A DNA stretch of 42,590 nt from Rhodothermales bacterium (GCA_013002165.1 JABDKO010000020.1:1-42590), one strand, 5' to 3'; numbered from the stretch's first letter, positions 31,507 to 40,828 are shown. The notes: generated by a model not told the origin, from the sequence alone. Program-made: numbers and translations.

Positions 31507-32037
31507 TTACTGACCGCCAGACTCTGTCGCCGTTCCGTAATCATGGAGATCATCGTTCAGCAGACGTGACCATGTCCTGGAAAACGGGTGAACACCTGTT
31601 GCTGGTCCGGAATTCGTTACAACAGGTCTGCCCTCATTAGCCCATCGAAAGATCGACCCTTCAAGATTGGAAACGTCTTCAAATCCGGCATCTTTCATGC
31701 GGGCTGCAATTTCTGAAGACCTGTACCCTACCGAGCAGTATGCTATGACAGATTTGCCCTGCACACGTTCTCCAAGTTCAGGGAACGTGGTCGACTCCGG
31801 ATCTACCCAGATAGCTCCCGGTAGATGACTGACATCATACTCTTCCCTTGTGCGCGTATCAATTAGAACGAGTGTGGTATCTGTCCCGAGTCTCCGGGCC
31901 AGTTCCTCGGTAGAGATCTGATCGACATCCGGATATTGAGCACGCACGAGTTTCTCTATTGCAGACAAGCCCGTGTCTTGCGAACAACCGGTTAACACCG
32001 GCGCAGAAACAAACAAGATAAACGCGAACCACTTCAT
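31507..32037 (-). CDS. Rhodanese-domain lipoprotein
   Basis: This is a 176-residue lipoprotein. Lipobox LTGC gives Cys18 as the lipid site. The rhodanese domain spans about 38-140, with LVLIDTRTREEYDVSHLPGAIWV and the active-site loop AYCSVGYRSS, where Cys101 is the persulfide-forming residue. It transfers sulfur between donor and acceptor in the periplasm (or regulates redox); the acceptor is unknown. It begins one base after the radical SAM gene ends (32039), same strand, so they are coupled. The last 30 residues are polar and Gly-rich. Confidence 0.9.
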   Translation of the reverse strand: MKWFAFILFVSAPVLTGCSQDTGLSAIEKLVRAQYPDVDQISTEELARRLGTDTTLVLIDTRTREEYDVSHLPGAIWVDPESTTFPELGERVQGKSVIAYCSVGYRSSEIAARMKDAGFEDVSNLEGSIFRWANEGRPVVTNSGPATGVHPFSRTWSRLLNDDLHDYGTATESGGQ

Positions 32038-32038
32038 T

Positions 32039-33112
32039 CTAGCGCGAGATTGGATTGTGCTGGATTACTGGTAATTCATACATACCGGATTGATCACCGT
32101 TTGTGCCCACCTCCGGCCGTAACGGAAGGACAGCTTCGCGAGGCACTTTATCCAGATATTTCTGTGTGATGTACTTCGTCCAACCGTAGCCGACCTTGGA
32201 AGGAATGCTCTTCCAGAAGTATTTCGACATCGGTGATACGGCAAAACTGGGTTCAAAATAGCAGTTAATGCTGCAACCTTTGCACACGTCATGCCGCCCT
32301 TCCCATTGTCGGTGAAACGAGACACGGTCGCTATTCCAGACATCTTTGAGACTATCCCCGATCGGAATTTTCTCCAGGCCATAGTGGTAGCACGGAAGCA
32401 CCAATTCGTTAAACGGAGAAATTACGATACACGTCGACACCGCTTTGCAAACCGGGTTCTCTGGGTCATTTCCGCCTTTCCGCCTGAGATCCAGGAACGA
32501 TGGATTAAGATAGGTAAGCGGCCTGCGGTTCATGGCATCCATTCGGTCCATCACGTCTCGGGAAAGTGAATCGCCCAGGGATGCATATTCGAATAATGGA
32601 TTCAAGATGAGGACCAGCCGATTCGGAAAAGAAATCGTTTCATAAATCTTCTCCATCTGATCCACGTTCTCATTGGTAACCGTAAAGAGAAGATCTGGTC
32701 GTTCGCCGAGTGAGAGTGCGGTGTCGATCGACTCCATCAACTTGTCGAAACAGTCGACGCCCCGGGAGGCATTGTGCATTTCCGGCTCGGCGGAGTCGAT
32801 TGAAAAATGTAACAGGTCGACAAGCCCTGCAAGTTTCTTCGCCCGCTTGGGATACAACAATCCGTTTGTCGTAACACTGGTCGCAAGGCCATGGCCTTTC
32901 GCGATTGCAAGCATCTCCGGAAGATCAGTGTGGAGCAAAGGCTCACCACCGGTAAAGTCAACGACTCGAACCCCCAACTCGCGCATATCCCGCAGGTTGC
33001 GCTCCACGTCTTTCACGTCAACCATGGGTGACGGCTGCTCCCAGATGTCACAAAACGAGCAGGTCGCATTGCAACGGTAGGTGACGTAATAATTGGCTAA
33101 AATCGGGCGCAT
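32039..33112 (-). CDS. Radical SAM protein with SPASM-like C-terminal region
   Basis: This is a 357-residue radical S-adenosylmethionine enzyme. The cluster motif is CNATCSFC (Cys14, Cys18, Cys21). DFTGGEPLL binds SAM, and VTTNGLLYPKRAK and LLHFSIDSAEPEMHN are the expected barrel strands. Further Cys are CKAVSTC, LVLPCYHYG and CKGCSINC, consistent with one or two auxiliary clusters of the Twitch/SPASM type used in peptide or cofactor maturation. The product is unknown. The last about 60 residues (YFWKSIPSKVGYGWTKYITQ) may be an amphipathic tail. It is flanked by a lipoprotein rhodanese downstream (one-base gap) and an esterase gene upstream (35-bp gap), all on the minus strand, so an operon is likely. 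Confidence 0.9.
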   Translation of the reverse strand: MRPILANYYVTYRCNATCSFCDIWEQPSPMVDVKDVERNLRDMRELGVRVVDFTGGEPLLHTDLPEMLAIAKGHGLATSVTTNGLLYPKRAKKLAGLVDLLHFSIDSAEPEMHNASRGVDCFDKLMESIDTALSLGERPDLLFTVTNENVDQMEKIYETISFPNRLVLILNPLFEYASLGDSLSRDVMDRMDAMNRRPLTYLNPSFLDLRRKGGNDPENPVCKAVSTCIVISPFNELVLPCYHYGLEKIPIGDSLKDVWNSDRVSFHRQWEGRHDVCKGCSINCYFEPSFAVSPMSKYFWKSIPSKVGYGWTKYITQKYLDKVPREAVLPLRPEVGTNGDQSGMYELPVIQHNPISR

Positions 33113-33147
33113 GTGGGATGGGCTTCTGCCGGTTTAAACGAAACCGT

Positions 33148-34119
33148 CTACTTTTGTTCATCGAGGTCCGTCGCGTAATCTTGGACGAACTGTATCATCT
33201 TTTCGCCAACGCCATTCCCGTTTCCACTCATCAACAAAATCATGCGGGCGTGCTTACGACCGGATATAAGTTCAAAAGTGTTGGGTACTCCTGCACTATC
33301 CAGAGTCTCCTTAAGAAGGGTCGACTGCCGGATAAGGCCCGGTATCTCTGCGCCACCTACAAAAATCTGAAATGGCGGATCGTCCGCGTCAACGAATTGG
33401 AGAACAGAAGCATCCTGCACCCATCTGCCCGAATTATCGACGACTGTAAATCGTTTTTCAAGATAGGACATCATTTCGCCGTTTTGATTTGTCACGTCAT
33501 CCTCTACACGGTAGGCAGCACCACTTACTGCTATGACACCGCGAATATCGCCGGTCGTCATGTTGAATGCTGTCAACAACTCATCGTTTAATGCAACATG
33601 GGAGATGAGGTGTGCGCCCGCAGAGTGGCCGGCAAGAAAAAGGGCATCGGGGTCGCCTCCATACGACTCGATGTTTTCATGAACCCAGCGAGTCGCTCTT
33701 GCTATGTCACCGATTTGTGTCTGCCAGTGCACACCAGGAATCAGCCGGTAGTTGATTACCGCAGAAGCGATACCGTTCGCTGCAAAGAATCGCCCAATGT
33801 TCAGGTAGACCTTCTTGCCACCAATTTTCAGGTCCTTATCTCCACTTGACCAGCCTCCGCCATGCACAAAAATAACAACGGGCCAGGAATCACCGGTGGC
33901 GGGCAAATAGAGGTTGAGTCTACCCTTGGGATTTTCAATACCGAAAGTGTCGTATGGAAGGTCCTTGATCTCCTGGCCCTCTTCCAGATGAACGCTATCA
34001 TATACAATCGGCATACCTCCGTAGAACACGGCGAAACAGCCCTGTGTGGTTATACAGATTGCCAGTGACACCAGCAGATATCGAAAAGTTGTGCGCACTC
34101 TCCTGTGGGTGTACTCCAA
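33148..34119 (-). CDS. Alpha/beta hydrolase (BD-FAE-like esterase), exported
   Basis: This 323-residue serine hydrolase is similar to the BD-FAE/carboxylesterase group. The N-terminus has a hydrophobic stretch YLLVSLAICITTQGC, a probable lipobox-like signal. The oxyanion motif is FVHGGGWSSGD, and the nucleophile elbow is GHSAGAHL. A catalytic Asp (DADDPPFQIFVGG) and His (SGRKHARM) follow in order. Such enzymes hydrolyse esters of carbohydrates or small molecules; the substrate is unknown. The start is uncertain: TTG at 34119 opens the frame, and a GTG seven codons later is possible; both keep the signal. It is the first gene of the esterase-radical SAM-rhodanese group and divergent from the second M14 peptidase. 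Confidence 0.85.
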   Translation of the reverse strand: MEYTHRRVRTTFRYLLVSLAICITTQGCFAVFYGGMPIVYDSVHLEEGQEIKDLPYDTFGIENPKGRLNLYLPATGDSWPVVIFVHGGGWSSGDKDLKIGGKKVYLNIGRFFAANGIASAVINYRLIPGVHWQTQIGDIARATRWVHENIESYGGDPDALFLAGHSAGAHLISHVALNDELLTAFNMTTGDIRGVIAVSGAAYRVEDDVTNQNGEMMSYLEKRFTVVDNSGRWVQDASVLQFVDADDPPFQIFVGGAEIPGLIRQSTLLKETLDSAGVPNTFELISGRKHARMILLMSGNGNGVGEKMIQFVQDYATDLDEQK

Positions 34120-34234
34120 GAGTTTTGTTCAGATTGTGACGATTAAGTTGCGTAAACTTGTGCGCTCACCCGTTACCGGGACGGAGGGCAACCGACCTTC
34201 CAAAACTATAAAGATTCAAAACAAACAGTTTACT

Positions 34235-36748
34235 ATGTACTTCCGCCCTGCTCTCCTTGCGATAGCGATAGCCACCGGATCGATTGGATTCGATACACAA
34301 GCGCAAAACGTTATGTCACCCGCCGAGTTTCTCGGTTACGAACTTGGTGAGAGATTCACACGTCATCACGCGATCGTAGACTACTTCGAACACGTTTCTG
34401 ACTCTTCGCCAAGGGTAGATATTCGGCACTACGGGATGACGAACGAGGGTCGTCCCCTGGTAACGGCCGTCGTGTCCAGCGCAGAGAATTTGCAAAACCT
34501 GGAGGCAATCCGTTCAAACCATCTAAGGGTGGCCGGTATGGAAGACGGCGCTCCAACCGGAAACGCCATGGCAGTCGTATGGCTCAGTTACGGGGTCCAC
34601 GGTAACGAAAGTTCATCATCCGAAGCTGCAATGAAGACGTTGTACGAGCTTGCAAGCGGAGGTTCAGAGGAAGTAAGTGGCTGGCTGGAGAATACAGTTA
34701 TCATCGTTGATCCGTGTTTGAATCCGGACGGGCGGGATAGATATGTGAACTGGTTCAACGGACAGGTGGGTAGATTCCCTAACGATGAAAAGTTCTCTCG
34801 CGAGCACTCTGAACCGTGGCCGGGTGGACGAACCAATCACTATTACTTTGACCTGAACAGGGACTGGGCGTGGGGAACGCAGAAAGAGACTGTTGCGAGA
34901 ATCCAGGCATACAACGAATGGATGCCGCATATACACGTTGATTTCCACGAGCAGGGAATTAATGATCCATACTACTTCGCACCCGCCGCTGAACCCTATC
35001 ATGATTTGATTACGGAGGGCCAGAAAAAAATTGAACAGATAGTGGGCGACAATAACGCCCAGTACTTTGATGCAAATGACTGGCTCTATTTTCGACGCGA
35101 GCGCTTTGACCTTTTGTATCCCGGATACGGAGATACATGGCCCACATTCAACGGCGCGATCGGAATGACGTACGAACAGGCTGGTGGTGGTCGTGGCGGA
35201 GTCAGGGTTATGAACGATGAAGATCAATTGCTGACACTGACTGATCGCATCAATCACCACCACACTGCGGGTCTGTCAACAGTTGAGGCGGCATTCAAGA
35301 ATCGCGATCTGATTGTCCAGGAATTTGCGACATACTACAGCACGGCTAGTGAGGGAGTTGGTCCCTGGTCGTCGTATGTCATACGACGAACGGGTAATGA
35401 GGACAATGCAGATGCCTTGAGAGCGCTTCTTGAGTTGCAGGGTATTGACTACGAGTTCGCCACATCAGTCAGGGAGGTCGATGGATTCGTATACCGGTCA
35501 GGCGGATCCGGGGAATACCGTGTCGAAGTTGGAGATCTGGTAGTGCATTCGGCCCAGCCGAAGTCGCGGCTGCTAACTGCTCTTCTCGAACCGGTGACTG
35601 CCGTGAGCGATTCCGTTACCTATGACATAACAGCCTGGTCGCTACCGTATGCATACGATCTCGCGGGCGTAGCTACGAACGATCGCGTAGAATCCACCTC
35701 CGGCAGTCCGGAGATGCCAGTACAATCTGTTGAAGAAGATGCATACGGTTATCTGTTGTCGTGGAATGGTATCGCGGATGCCCGGGTGCTTTCTAATTTG
35801 TTGGCCAACGATGTCAGGGTTCGCACAGCGAAGGAGGCTTTCCAGATTGACGGTACAATGTACGATCGGGGTACAGTGGTTGTTACCAGCGCCGACAACG
35901 CACACCTTGGTGGATCTCTCAATCAAATTGTACGAGCTGCGGCTGAGATCAATAGCCAGCCCGTTGTAAGTATTCTTAGCGGTTCGGTCGACGCTGGAAA
36001 AGATCTTGGCTCCGGATCTGTGGTGTATTTGAAGGCACCGTCCGTTATGATAATCGCAGGCTCGTCAATTAGTAGCTATGCCACTGGTGAGCTATGGAAC
36101 TACTTTGATAATCAGGTCGGGTATCCGGTAACGCTGGTAGATTCCGACGACATTGAGTCGGTAAACCTCGGCGACTTTGATGTCATCATTCTTCCTTCAG
36201 GATCGTACTCAGGCATTCTCCATGATGAGTACATGTCCCAGGTTACTGCCTGGATACGGCGTGGAGGAAAACTTATTGCGCTCGAGTCCGCTGCTCGCTT
36301 CCTGGATGGCGTCTCGGGGTTCCGTGTGAAACGGAAATCACCTGCAGACCCGGATTCAACGACAGGAGGACGACTGGACAGATACGAAGACAGATTCCGC
36401 GACAGGGTAAGCGAAAACGTAACCGGTGCACTGTTCAGGGTCCGGGTAGACAGCTCACATCCACTCGCCTTCGGCTATGAAGACTCGTATGTCACACTCA
36501 AACGATCAACCAACACACTGGAGTATCTGACACGTGGCTGGAACGTTGCGGTCGTGGAAGAAGACAGGCCAGTAAGTGGCTTCATGGGTCACAAGGCGGG
36601 AGAACGCGTGAGAGAATCGCTTCTCTGGGGACATGAGACGCTGGGCTCAGGCGATGTTGTCTATTTCGCCGACTCACCGATTTACCGGGGGTTCTGGCAT
36701 AGTGGAATGCTGGCACTGGCAAATGCGGTATTCCTTGTGGGACAATAG
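34235..36748 (+). CDS. M14-family zinc carboxypeptidase, secreted, with GATase1-like C-terminal domain
   Basis: This 837-residue exported metallopeptidase homologue starts at ATG 34235. The start is chosen from the signal peptide MYFRPALLAIAIATGSIGFDTQA; the frame opens upstream at 34046 without signal features. The peptidase domain (about 27-370) has the zinc motif VHGNESSSSEA (His122, Glu125), NPDGRDRYVNW, DLNRDWAWGTQKE and DFHEQG with a further His at 238. A GATase1/DJ-1-like domain near the end (DVIILPSGSYSGILHDE and IRRGGKLIALE) is typical of this subfamily and its function is open. It is likely periplasmic or surface. The initiation region is very A-rich. Unlike the peptidase at 23515-25353, the HxxE motif is intact here. 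Confidence 0.9.
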   Translation: MYFRPALLAIAIATGSIGFDTQAQNVMSPAEFLGYELGERFTRHHAIVDYFEHVSDSSPRVDIRHYGMTNEGRPLVTAVVSSAENLQNLEAIRSNHLRVAGMEDGAPTGNAMAVVWLSYGVHGNESSSSEAAMKTLYELASGGSEEVSGWLENTVIIVDPCLNPDGRDRYVNWFNGQVGRFPNDEKFSREHSEPWPGGRTNHYYFDLNRDWAWGTQKETVARIQAYNEWMPHIHVDFHEQGINDPYYFAPAAEPYHDLITEGQKKIEQIVGDNNAQYFDANDWLYFRRERFDLLYPGYGDTWPTFNGAIGMTYEQAGGGRGGVRVMNDEDQLLTLTDRINHHHTAGLSTVEAAFKNRDLIVQEFATYYSTASEGVGPWSSYVIRRTGNEDNADALRALLELQGIDYEFATSVREVDGFVYRSGGSGEYRVEVGDLVVHSAQPKSRLLTALLEPVTAVSDSVTYDITAWSLPYAYDLAGVATNDRVESTSGSPEMPVQSVEEDAYGYLLSWNGIADARVLSNLLANDVRVRTAKEAFQIDGTMYDRGTVVVTSADNAHLGGSLNQIVRAAAEINSQPVVSILSGSVDAGKDLGSGSVVYLKAPSVMIIAGSSISSYATGELWNYFDNQVGYPVTLVDSDDIESVNLGDFDVIILPSGSYSGILHDEYMSQVTAWIRRGGKLIALESAARFLDGVSGFRVKRKSPADPDSTTGGRLDRYEDRFRDRVSENVTGALFRVRVDSSHPLAFGYEDSYVTLKRSTNTLEYLTRGWNVAVVEEDRPVSGFMGHKAGERVRESLLWGHETLGSGDVVYFADSPIYRGFWHSGMLALANAVFLVGQ

Positions 36749-36825
36749 CCTGGACCTGCGTTCGAAATGGCACACGCTCACCATTACAAATGACCGGCCT
36801 CAACTACTTTGCCATCACGGCGAAC

Positions 36826-37488
36826 TCAGGTGTCGATCAGTTCTCGAACGTCATCGAGAAATAGTCGGAGCGTTTTGTAGCCGAGGAGCTTTCGCGCTTT
36901 CTTCCATTTGAACCATTTGACTTGCTCTATCCCCTCCGATGCTTGCGGCGTAAAGTTCTTGGCGGACGTGTGCATCTCATACCAGTGAGTGGTTTTTACT
37001 CTGTAGTACCGGTTTTGAGAAAACCCATGCATCGTCGCACCCAGTGACTGCACCATAGTCAAGTTGGTGATTCCCAGTTCCTCGCTTACTTCTCGGAGAG
37101 CACATTCCTCGATTGTCTCTTTTCGCTGGCGTTTCCCCTTTGGTAGATCCCAGACTCCCTTCCTGTAAATCAGCAAGACCTGTAGTTTTTCTTTTTTCCT
37201 TCGGGTAACAATTCCTCCTCCAGCAACAATGTGGCGAAGGGCCTGGAATGGGTTTACATTCAGGACTGCAGAAGACGGAATCCGGTCGGCCAGAACCGTA
37301 CCCGATTTCGGTTCAGCCAGATCATCCGGCATATCAAAAGAGGAAATCGCTACGACGCTTCCTTTGCCCCGCTTCCGAGCCCGGCGGAGGCTCCGGTCCA
37401 GTTTCAGCGGTGTGCCGTTGACTCGAATGTCACTTCCCGACTCGAGCGTCTGTATCTGCTTGTCTGTAGCGTTGAAATAGTAAAGCAT
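36826..37488 (-). CDS. Nudix hydrolase
   Basis: This is a 220-residue cytosolic hydrolase of nucleoside-diphosphate-linked compounds. The Nudix box fits the consensus G-x5-E-x7-REUxEExGU exactly (GKRQRKETIEECALREVSEELGI, spanning residues about 118-140). WDLPKGK precedes it. I chose ATG 37488, giving MLYYFNATDKQIQTLESG, because this matches the usual short beta-strand start of Bacteroidota Nudix proteins; a TTG at 37524 would add 12 residues. The N-terminal portion of about 85 residues before the core (with a Lys/Arg-rich region) is additional. It follows a thioredoxin-like gene by about 60 bp, on the same strand. Confidence 0.9.
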   Translation of the reverse strand: MLYYFNATDKQIQTLESGSDIRVNGTPLKLDRSLRRARKRGKGSVVAISSFDMPDDLAEPKSGTVLADRIPSSAVLNVNPFQALRHIVAGGGIVTRRKKEKLQVLLIYRKGVWDLPKGKRQRKETIEECALREVSEELGITNLTMVQSLGATMHGFSQNRYYRVKTTHWYEMHTSAKNFTPQASEGIEQVKWFKWKKARKLLGYKTLRLFLDDVRELIDT

Positions 37489-37547
37489 CTTTGAAAGGTC
37501 AATTCCAATCGGGCGATGGTTCAATGGCGGATCACCCGGTTGTTACT

Positions 37548-38162
37548 TCAGTCGCCGACTCGTTTTATTGTACAACCAATGGCTTTCTGAACCGGACTCG
37601 TGATCTCGATATTCTCGGTCATCAGCCTCATGGCCTCTATAAGGTACGGAGTCGCAGCGGCTGCATTACGTGCGTTATCGTCGATTGCTCCGCGATACCT
37701 AAGTGTTCGTGTGGAATCGAAAAGATACACATCAGGAGTTCGCACTGCACCAAAAGCATCTGCGAGAATGTTATCGACATCAGCAGCATAGCTGAAATTA
37801 TATTGTGAATCCATTGCACGCTGGCGCATCGCCGCCAGCGACTCGGTAGTAGATCTCAGGGCCTCGTTCGAGTTCAGGAATATAACGCCAATCTCATTAC
37901 CGGCTGCAACGGATGAAACAGTGTTGAATCTATCCTCCCACTTTTGCACCCACGGACACGTGTTGCAAATGAATACAACAAGCAGGCCGTTGGCGCCAAG
38001 CGCCTGGCTCAGGCTTGTGCTTTCGCCTGTTGTCAATGTAACTGCATGATCCACCAGCGGCATTGGCGAACCAATCGGCAATGGCTCAAACACCTGATCC
38101 ATGCCCGACAGGAAACTGACCGATACCAGAAGTCCAACGATGCACAGAGCGGAGATTTTCAT
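37548..38162 (-). CDS. Thioredoxin-like / AhpC-TSA family protein
   Basis: This 204-residue exported thioredoxin-fold protein has signal peptide MKISALCIVGLLVSVSFLSG. The core has FICNTCPWVQKWEDRF, where Cys66-x2-Cys69 is the redox pair, then a long insert, and VRTPDVYLFDSTRTLRYRGAIDD, where TPDVYLF supplies the cis-Pro neighbourhood. This subgroup (usually CNHCP) is related to peroxiredoxin-like ResA/redoxin proteins. Substrate or partner is unknown; a periplasmic disulfide role is likely. It lies 35 bp after moeA, same strand, and before the Nudix gene. Confidence 0.88.
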   Translation of the reverse strand: MKISALCIVGLLVSVSFLSGMDQVFEPLPIGSPMPLVDHAVTLTTGESTSLSQALGANGLLVVFICNTCPWVQKWEDRFNTVSSVAAGNEIGVIFLNSNEALRSTTESLAAMRQRAMDSQYNFSYAADVDNILADAFGAVRTPDVYLFDSTRTLRYRGAIDDNARNAAAATPYLIEAMRLMTENIEITSPVQKAIGCTIKRVGD

Positions 38163-38197
38163 GTCAGGATAATGTCGGAGTGGAAAGCATGCGCCAG

Positions 38198-39406
38198 TCA
38201 GATTGATCTCCAGGTAAGCGGAGATATTTGTACAAGTTCTCCTTTCTCGATTGTCTCGCGGTCTTCCGGAAGGTGAACGATACAGTTTGCCCGCACCATG
38301 GTTGAGAAGATGTTCGACGCTTGCGGGCCGGCCATGTTCACTACAAGATCTCCGCTATCAGATTTTAACACACCCCTCGCGAAGTAGTGTAGGTCCACTT
38401 TCTTTTTGACAGTCTCGCCAAGGCGGGCTTCACTGAGACGAGCTGGCTCCATCCCGACAGAGGCTTCAATCAGCGGCCGGACATACATTTCAAAACATAC
38501 ACTCGCGGATACGGGATTACCGGGAAGGCCGAAGACTGGCACGCCCTTAAGGTCTCCGAACAATAATGGTTTACCGGGTCGCTGGCGCACTCTCCAGAAG
38601 ATTGTCTCCATCCCTCGCTTTTCCAGCGCTTCCTGAACGAAATCAAATTCTCCAACAGATACTCCTCCCGCGAAAACAATGATGTCCGCCGCCTCTATGT
38701 CATCAAGTATTTCCTGGACGGATTCTCGTGAGTCTCGCGCGACGAAGGGTCCGAGGACAACTGCACCAGCAGCGGCCGCCTGTGCAGCCAGCGTAACACC
38801 ATTGGAGTTTCGGATCTTGCCCGGGGATAACTCCTCGCCAGGTTCGACAAGTTCATCGCCTGTCGCAACAACGGCCACGACAGGCATCCTCACAACAGGG
38901 ACCCTGTGTGCACCAATCGCAGCGAGAATTCCCACGGTAGAAGGAGTGATGCGAGTGCCTCGCCCAACAACCACGTCACCACGCGCAATGTCAGCACCTG
39001 ATCGCCGGATGTGCTGGCCTTTCGGGGCCACAGTACGAATTGTGACCAATTCACCATCCGATAATGTTTGTTCGACCGGCACCACCGTATCTGCGCCTTC
39101 GGGAATTACTGCGCCAGTCATTATTCTGGAGCATGTCCCGGGCTGCACCGATTCGCGCGGAACAGCACCGGCGGGTATTTCCTCGACGACTCGCAGTGTC
39201 ACCGGTGCCTGAGAAGCGTCGGAAGATACGACCGCATAACCATCCATCGCCGAATTGTCGAAAGGCGGAATATTGTCGTTGCTGACAATATCCTGCCCTG
39301 CCGTCCGGCCTACTGCTTGCGCAAGCAGGATTTTCTCAACATTGCAATTCAGGCGGGCGTCCAGGACGCGACCGAGTGCTTCCGTATACGAAACAAGTTC
39401 TTTCAT
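38198..39406 (-). CDS. moeA: Molybdopterin molybdotransferase MoeA
   Basis: MoeA inserts molybdate into adenylated molybdopterin to give molybdenum cofactor. It has 402 residues, the usual length. Signatures are NIPPFDNSAMDGYAVV, the GTCSRIMTGAVIPEGADTVV motif, the catalytic MoaB-like domain with NSNGVTLAAQAAAAGA and FAGGVSVGEFDFV, and GLPGNPVSASVCFEMYVRP. The C-terminal domain IV is present. No other moco genes are nearby. It is the first of a probable moeA-thioredoxin-Nudix operon. It is divergent from pgi across a 75-bp region with an inverted repeat. Confidence 0.96.
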   Translation of the reverse strand: MKELVSYTEALGRVLDARLNCNVEKILLAQAVGRTAGQDIVSNDNIPPFDNSAMDGYAVVSSDASQAPVTLRVVEEIPAGAVPRESVQPGTCSRIMTGAVIPEGADTVVPVEQTLSDGELVTIRTVAPKGQHIRRSGADIARGDVVVGRGTRITPSTVGILAAIGAHRVPVVRMPVVAVVATGDELVEPGEELSPGKIRNSNGVTLAAQAAAAGAVVLGPFVARDSRESVQEILDDIEAADIIVFAGGVSVGEFDFVQEALEKRGMETIFWRVRQRPGKPLLFGDLKGVPVFGLPGNPVSASVCFEMYVRPLIEASVGMEPARLSEARLGETVKKKVDLHYFARGVLKSDSGDLVVNMAGPQASNIFSTMVRANCIVHLPEDRETIEKGELVQISPLTWRSI

Positions 39407-39436
39407 AGTGCAATACTAACAACGGCGCTCATCAAA

Positions 39437-39461
39437 ATGGTGTACTTTCAATAAACACCAT
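39437..39461. promoter_or_regulatory. Inverted repeat in the moeA-pgi divergent region
   Basis: ATGGTGT (39437-39443) and ACACCAT (39455-39461) are perfect 7-bp inverted copies with an 11-bp spacer. They lie between divergent starts at 39406 (minus) and 39482 (plus), so the site suits a dimeric regulator acting on both genes; the identity is unknown. Confidence 0.4.
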
Positions 39462-39481
39462 CTCAAATATTAAAATAAATT

Positions 39482-40762
39482 ATGATTCGACTGGACACCA
39501 CGAATACACACGACTTTTACGAGATGACGCCGGCGATGCAGGAACGTGCGGATAATGCACATCAACAAGTCGTTTCGAAGAGTGGAAAGGGGGCCGAGTT
39601 TCTCGGGTGGCGCGATCTGCTGCTTTCGCCGAATGATGCCCTGCTCGAAGATCTGGTACAGACAGCTGAAAGGATACGCGAGGAGGCAGATGTCCTGGTT
39701 TGCATTGGAATTGGTGGTTCCTACCTCGGCGCACGGGCAGTCATTGATGCGCTTACTGAATTTTTTCCCGTGGACGACGGGGGGCCGGAGATAATATTCG
39801 CTGGCCACCATATGGGCGATGCATATCATTCACAGCTGCTTCGGTATCTCGAGGGAAAGTCAGTTTTTGTGAATGTCATCTCGAAAAGCGGAACCACCCT
39901 GGAGCCGGCTCTGGCTTTTCGGTTCCTTCGAAACTGGCTGGAGGCCCGCTTTGCGGATGCCGACAAGCGCATTATTGTTACAACGGACCCCTCGAAGGGT
40001 GCACTTAACATCCTGCAATCGGAAAGGGGGTACACCAAATACGTGATACCGCCCGACGTTGGAGGCCGGTTCTCGGTACTGACACCCGTGGGCCTGCTGC
40101 CTATCGCGGTTGCCGGCGTTGATATCCAGGCGCTTTTTTACGGAGCCGTCTCGAAGCTCAAGGAGATTGATTCCGAAAAAGGGAACGATGCTGTACAATA
40201 TGCAGCGACACGCGTGGGGCTATTCGAAAAAGGTTTTTCAACGGAAGTCCTGGCCTGCTTCGAGCCCGCCCTCAGCGGTATCGGCGGATGGTGGCAGCAG
40301 CTATTTGGAGAAAGCGAGGGCAAGGAACACACGGGAGTATTTCCTGCCGCGCTGCAATACTCAACAGATCTGCACTCCATGGGCCAGTACATGCAGGACG
40401 GGGAACGGAAACTCATGGAAACATTTCTGATGATTGATTCGCACAAAAGCGCGTTGACCGTTCCGCCATCAGAAGACAATCTTGATGGGCTTAACTACAT
40501 CAGCGGCAAGGAAGTTACATTTGTTAACCGGCAGGCATACGAAGGAACCTCGAGGGCGCATCGAAATGGCGGTGTACCTAACATGACAGTCTGGCTCGAC
40601 TCACTGACGCCAGACTGCATCGGTGCAAGTTTATACTTTTTTGAACATGCAGTTGCCATCTCCGGGTACCTCCTCGGAGTCAACCCGTTCGACCAGCCGG
40701 GTGTCGAAGCGTACAAGAATGAGATGTTTCAGCTGCTCGGCAAGCCCGAAAAACCAGCCTGA
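39482..40762 (+). CDS. pgi: Glucose-6-phosphate isomerase
   Basis: It interconverts glucose-6-phosphate and fructose-6-phosphate in glycolysis and gluconeogenesis. It has 426 residues, matching the short bacterial form (about 430-450) rather than the 550-residue E. coli form. The SIS domains carry LVCIGIGGSYLGARAV, VISKSGTTLEP (sugar-phosphate binding Ser/Thr loop) and GGRFSVLTPVGLLP. The C-terminal GKEVTFVNRQAYEGTSRAHRNGGVPN is typical. The start is ATG 39482, preceded by A/T-rich AAATAAATT and no Shine-Dalgarno. The gene ends directly at the candidate origin segment. Confidence 0.95.
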   Translation: MIRLDTTNTHDFYEMTPAMQERADNAHQQVVSKSGKGAEFLGWRDLLLSPNDALLEDLVQTAERIREEADVLVCIGIGGSYLGARAVIDALTEFFPVDDGGPEIIFAGHHMGDAYHSQLLRYLEGKSVFVNVISKSGTTLEPALAFRFLRNWLEARFADADKRIIVTTDPSKGALNILQSERGYTKYVIPPDVGGRFSVLTPVGLLPIAVAGVDIQALFYGAVSKLKEIDSEKGNDAVQYAATRVGLFEKGFSTEVLACFEPALSGIGGWWQQLFGESEGKEHTGVFPAALQYSTDLHSMGQYMQDGERKLMETFLMIDSHKSALTVPPSEDNLDGLNYISGKEVTFVNRQAYEGTSRAHRNGGVPNMTVWLDSLTPDCIGASLYFFEHAVAISGYLLGVNPFDQPGVEAYKNEMFQLLGKPEKPA

Positions 40763-40798
40763 ACAAGCGGTGGAAAAGTACCCTCGCTAGAGCTACTG

Positions 40799-40807
40799 TT
40801 ATGCACA
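40799..40807 (+). promoter_or_regulatory. DnaA box TTATGCACA
   Basis: Exact match to the consensus TTATNCACA. It is the strongest box in the intergenic segment after pgi. Confidence 0.65.
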
Positions 40808-40819
40808 TCTAAAGCCGAG

Positions 40820-40828
40820 TGTTGATAA
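40820..40828 (-). promoter_or_regulatory. DnaA-box-like site (one mismatch)
   Basis: TGTTGATAA read as the reverse consensus TGTGNATAA has one mismatch. The same 9-mer is present upstream of dnaA at 1008-1016. Confidence 0.45.

Noticed and set aside
34046..34234. Upstream extension of the second M14 protein
   Set aside because: The 63 extra codons lack coding character, overlap the divergent esterase gene, and precede a clear signal peptide at 34235.
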